64,000 nt of DNA, from assembly GCF_910596095.1 (NCBI RefSeq), contig NC_056548.1:8519151-8583150 (forward strand), read 5' to 3'. Positions 61,601 to 64,000 of the stretch are shown piece after piece (position 1 is the stretch's first letter; every line of letters starts with the position of its first letter). The notes below the pieces were generated by a model that worked only from the letters and a program-made list of their open reading frames with translations, did no database searches and was not told the origin of the DNA. Source of the DNA: Thunnus maccoyii. Lineage: Eukaryota > Chordata > Actinopteri > Scombriformes > Scombridae. A program made the position numbers and the translations under genes.

Positions 61601-62527
61601 TATAGCCAATTAAAATCATTGCATAATGAGTTTCCTTCTCAATAATCAATCATCGGACAATGTACGATCAAGACAAAGCCTGAAACAGACGACTTTCTAT
61701 CTACCTGAAGAAGAACATTAGAGCATTGTCATCTGGTTTTGCAGCCATTTCTGTGCTTATCACCAAGATGTTTGAGGCATCTGAAATTAAAAAATAATGA
61801 TAATAAATTGTTCCAAGCAGATTACATCACAATTAATTCCCTGGAAAGTTGTTATTTCTGAATAATTTTCAAACCTCTTGGCAAAGCTATCTCATGGAAG
61901 CCGTGGCCTATCAAGTCATGGCAAAGTGTTGGCAAGTGATACTGATCTGCTGTTGCAAAGGCAATACATTGCATCATATCCTACAGAGAAAAACACAGCT
62001 TAATTAATAACTGACTCAAACCCTGACATGTATAAACATTTAAATGTATCAATAACTCATCTGATGACTGCCTACATCACCTTGTCCTCATCCATGGAAG
62101 GCTGATTGGCTCTGGAAGGTTGTTTTGTTCTTGGTCCTTTGGGAACCCTCTTCCCGGGCACCGTGGCTGGTTTTAAACTTGATTTTAATACTGGCTTCAC
62201 AAGATCTGAAGTATACAGACGCTTCTGTCCACTTCTACATTTTGTCAGTATCCCAGAGTCAATGAACAAGGTGCTGCTTAGACTCTTAGATCCGCCTAAC
62301 GCAGGAAGAGCATGCTGTATGTTTTTCTGCTGTTGATGAAGAGTATTTAAATAACACGTCCTTGGAGAGGTTCCTGCGCCAGACCAGTTTGAGTGTGCCC
62401 TGGGTTTGGGTTCATACTGGTGTGGTTGTATAGACTGGGAGAGACAGGAGGAGGCAAGGATGCAGACTGGGTTCCTCTCCACTGGCCGCTGAGCTCCCAG
62501 TCTGGTCCACAGCGTCCGCAGAAGCAT
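58610..62527 (-). CDS. rmnd1: RMND1, mitochondrial inner-membrane DUF155 protein, 429 residues
   Basis: Supports mitochondrial translation by anchoring mitoribosomes at the inner membrane; human loss causes combined oxidative phosphorylation deficiency. Exons in transcript order: 62081-62527, 61875-61980, 61705-61780, 61252-61291, 60995-61095, 60796-60902, 60643-60707, 60410-60486, 59403-59523, 59196-59312, 58610-58642. All phases agree and sum to 1290 nt. The start [18 protein letters not shown] is arginine-rich without acidic residues, fitting a mitochondrial presequence. The first 149 residues are poorly conserved. The DUF155 region begins at [18 protein letters not shown] and includes [35 protein letters not shown] and [22 protein letters not shown]-terminal helix at about 410-429 ([20 protein letters not shown]) is the membrane anchor. 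The ATG at 62527 is the second in its open frame; the first lies in the intron. Confidence 0.95.
58752..58975 (+). repeat. Interspersed repeat in rmnd1 last intron
   Basis: TTATTTATATAAGCACCAAA, then AGAAGTTATCTCAGGGCACT, CAGAGACCCAACATTCCCC, GAGCAAGCACTTGGTGACAG and CGGGACGAAACCTCGAGCA follow a pattern I associate with a very common fish repeat, perhaps a LINE 3' tail. No coding remains. Confidence 0.6.
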
Positions 62528-62559
62528 CTTCCCACAGACTGCAAGGCACAAATAGAAGC

Positions 62560-62830
62560 AATAGAAAATTAATTGCCAACTATTTTGATAATCACTTGAT
62601 TGTTTTGAGTCAGTTTTTTAAGAAAAAAATGCCACAACTTTGGGTTTTGGACTGTTGGTCAGGACAAAACAAGACATTTGAAGTTGCATCATGGGCTTTG
62701 GGAGACAGTGATCGACATTTTTCACCATTTTCTGACATTTTTATTGACCAAAAAAAACTAATCTATTAATGGAGGAAATAGTCGACAGATTAATCGATAA
62801 TGACAATAATTATTAGTTGCAGTCCTAGAC
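62560..62830 (-). repeat. Interspersed repeat family A in rmnd1 first intron
   Basis: Reverse-orientation copy: GCCAACTATTTTGATAATCA at the left, GGACTGTTGGTCAGGACAAA and ATGGGCTTTGGGAGACAG inside, GATTAATCGATAATGACAAT and TTAGTTGCAGTCCTAG at the right. It lies just upstream of the first coding exon. Confidence 0.75.
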
Positions 62831-63261
62831 ACAAACACAGGAAACAGCAGTTAGTGCACTACCAGAAGTTGCATCATGAAATGTTATGACCCAATTTAAC
62901 ATTACGAGCATTGCAGGATTCTGTGAACCTACCTGGATCTATTTATTTATTCATTATTATCTATATTTAATAGCTTCACACCTAAAATCTTAAATATGAG
63001 ACATCTTAACCTCTATGAAATAAGAAAAATTGTCATCAAAACAAACTAGACTGACCTTGATTACATTAGCTATCAGTATCCTTATTAGCGGGCTGGTTAG
63101 GATATATCCTCTCAAATAAAATGTGTGAATATACATTAAACACACACACACTTTAATATACCTGGTGCTGGTTAACTTTATGCGGTTACACAGTAGTGAG
63201 TAGCGTGCAAACACAATTCACTGTGCTGGTATATGTGACTGTTAGCCGTCAGCTAGCTTAC

Positions 63262-63360
63262 CTGTAAATGTACCAAGCAGCGATTTAAAACAAGCAGATG
63301 GTGAAATGACTCCAGTCGTCAAAAAAAGACAACCAGGGTTAAAATATAAGTAACTGTGGC
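63262..63360 (-). promoter_or_regulatory. rmnd1: rmnd1 noncoding first exon and promoter region
   Basis: Minus-strand donor (TTTACAG then GTAAGC) at 63262/63261 pairs with the acceptor at 62539-62540. The 5' limit and start site are estimates. A possible ETS-like TTTCCTGTTT lies near 63403. Confidence 0.5.
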
Positions 63361-63369
63361 TACATGACC

Positions 63370-63535
63370 ACCTGCATGACAGTCCAAGGAGGTGTGTTAC
63401 TGTTTCCTGTTTGGGATGATGACACGATGGTAGAGTACAATGAGCGTGGCTGAGCCCTGAACTTGGACTCGCAGGCAGAACTTCCTAAAAGAGCAGCACA
63501 TTTCACAGGGCTGTATTTTATATGCAGAACGAAAA
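63370..63535. other. Right flank of the rmnd1 promoter
   Basis: No coding exon seen on the plus strand. In human, ARMT1 lies head to head with RMND1; no ARMT1 sequence is recognisable here or up to 64000. Confidence 0.4.
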
Positions 63536-63760
63536 GTATGACTCAAGTATAAATAAATGAAGAAATGTATAAACACAGAAATTAGTAAATAAATATACAT
63601 ATGTAGAAAAACAGAAATAAAGAAATGTAGAAATACATAAATAAATGAATTAATGTAGAAATACATAAATAAAGAAATGTAGAAATGCATAACTAAATAA
63701 TTGAAGAAATGTAGAAATACTGTATTAATTAACTATTTAATGTAGAAATACAGAAATTGC
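63536..63760 (+). repeat. AT-rich degenerate tandem repeat
   Basis: Repeated AAATAAA, GAAATGTAGAAATAC and ACATAAATAAA units at irregular spacing of about 25-40 bases. A related T-rich stretch with TTTATTTATTTATG units follows at 63880-63920. Simple-sequence derived; no gene. Confidence 0.75.
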
Positions 63761-64000
63761 CTACATAAAAAGTTTATTTATTGGAAATGTAGAAAATGAA
63801 TCCAAGACATTAATTTTATTATGTCCTTTTTCATCACCAAAATATATCCATTTTTCATTTATCCATACATTTAATTATTTATTTCTGCATTTATTTATCT
63901 ATTTATTTATTTATGCCTAAGTTATTTGTCATCCTCCATAATTTTGTGCCACCTGTAAGAATATTGTTCTTTTTCAAATAGATTAATCCTTCTTGGATAT

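Noticed and set aside
1-64000. CRISPR arrays, operons or bacterial systems
   Set aside because: The window is eukaryotic nuclear DNA with spliced genes; no regularly spaced direct repeats of that type occur.

Overview
This is vertebrate nuclear DNA, almost certainly from a ray-finned fish and probably a percomorph teleost. The evidence is spliced genes with canonical GT/AG introns, proteins recognisable as SHPRH, FBXO30, STX11, AKAP12 and RMND1, and many short interspersed repeats of types I associate with percomorph genomes. All family names come from memory of the protein and repeat families; no search was run.

Layout. 1-9433 (+): 3' part of shprh, 18 exons giving the last 697 residues with the RING finger and the C-terminal helicase half. 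10952-17507 (+): a nine-exon gene for a 377-residue single-pass membrane protein with a zona pellucida (ZP) domain. About 19870-26050 (+): fbxo30, with a noncoding first exon, two coding exons and a long 3' UTR holding a Tc1-type transposon scrap. 28485-28567 (-): an intronless tRNA-Leu(UAA). 30258-31139 and 34508-35395 (both -): two tandem, diverged syntaxin-11 genes, each with one coding exon. 35.4-47.8 kb: about 12 kb with no gene found, filled by transposon remains (an L2/CR1-type LINE, a Tc1 transposase remnant, MITEs nested in MITEs, a palindromic element). About 47800-57920 (+): akap12 (gravin), 1990 residues, mostly in one 5.8 kb exon. 58035-about 63360 (-): rmnd1, 429 residues, converging tail to tail on akap12. 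The right end is AT-rich simple repeat.

The genes are not a functional pathway. They act in post-replication repair (shprh), SCF ubiquitin ligase substrate choice (fbxo30), granule exocytosis (stx11), PKA/PKC scaffolding (akap12) and mitochondrial translation (rmnd1). Their grouping reflects synteny related to human 6q24-q25, where SHPRH-FBXO30, STX11 and AKAP12-RMND1 lie in neighbouring blocks.

I found no previously undescribed biological system. The points most worth a second look are the unassigned ZP gene between shprh and fbxo30, the diverged syntaxin-11 pair with a polyalanine tract in one copy, the nested repeat insertions that give relative ages, a hammerhead-ribozyme-like core in a repeat at 35.66 kb, and two strong inverted repeats.
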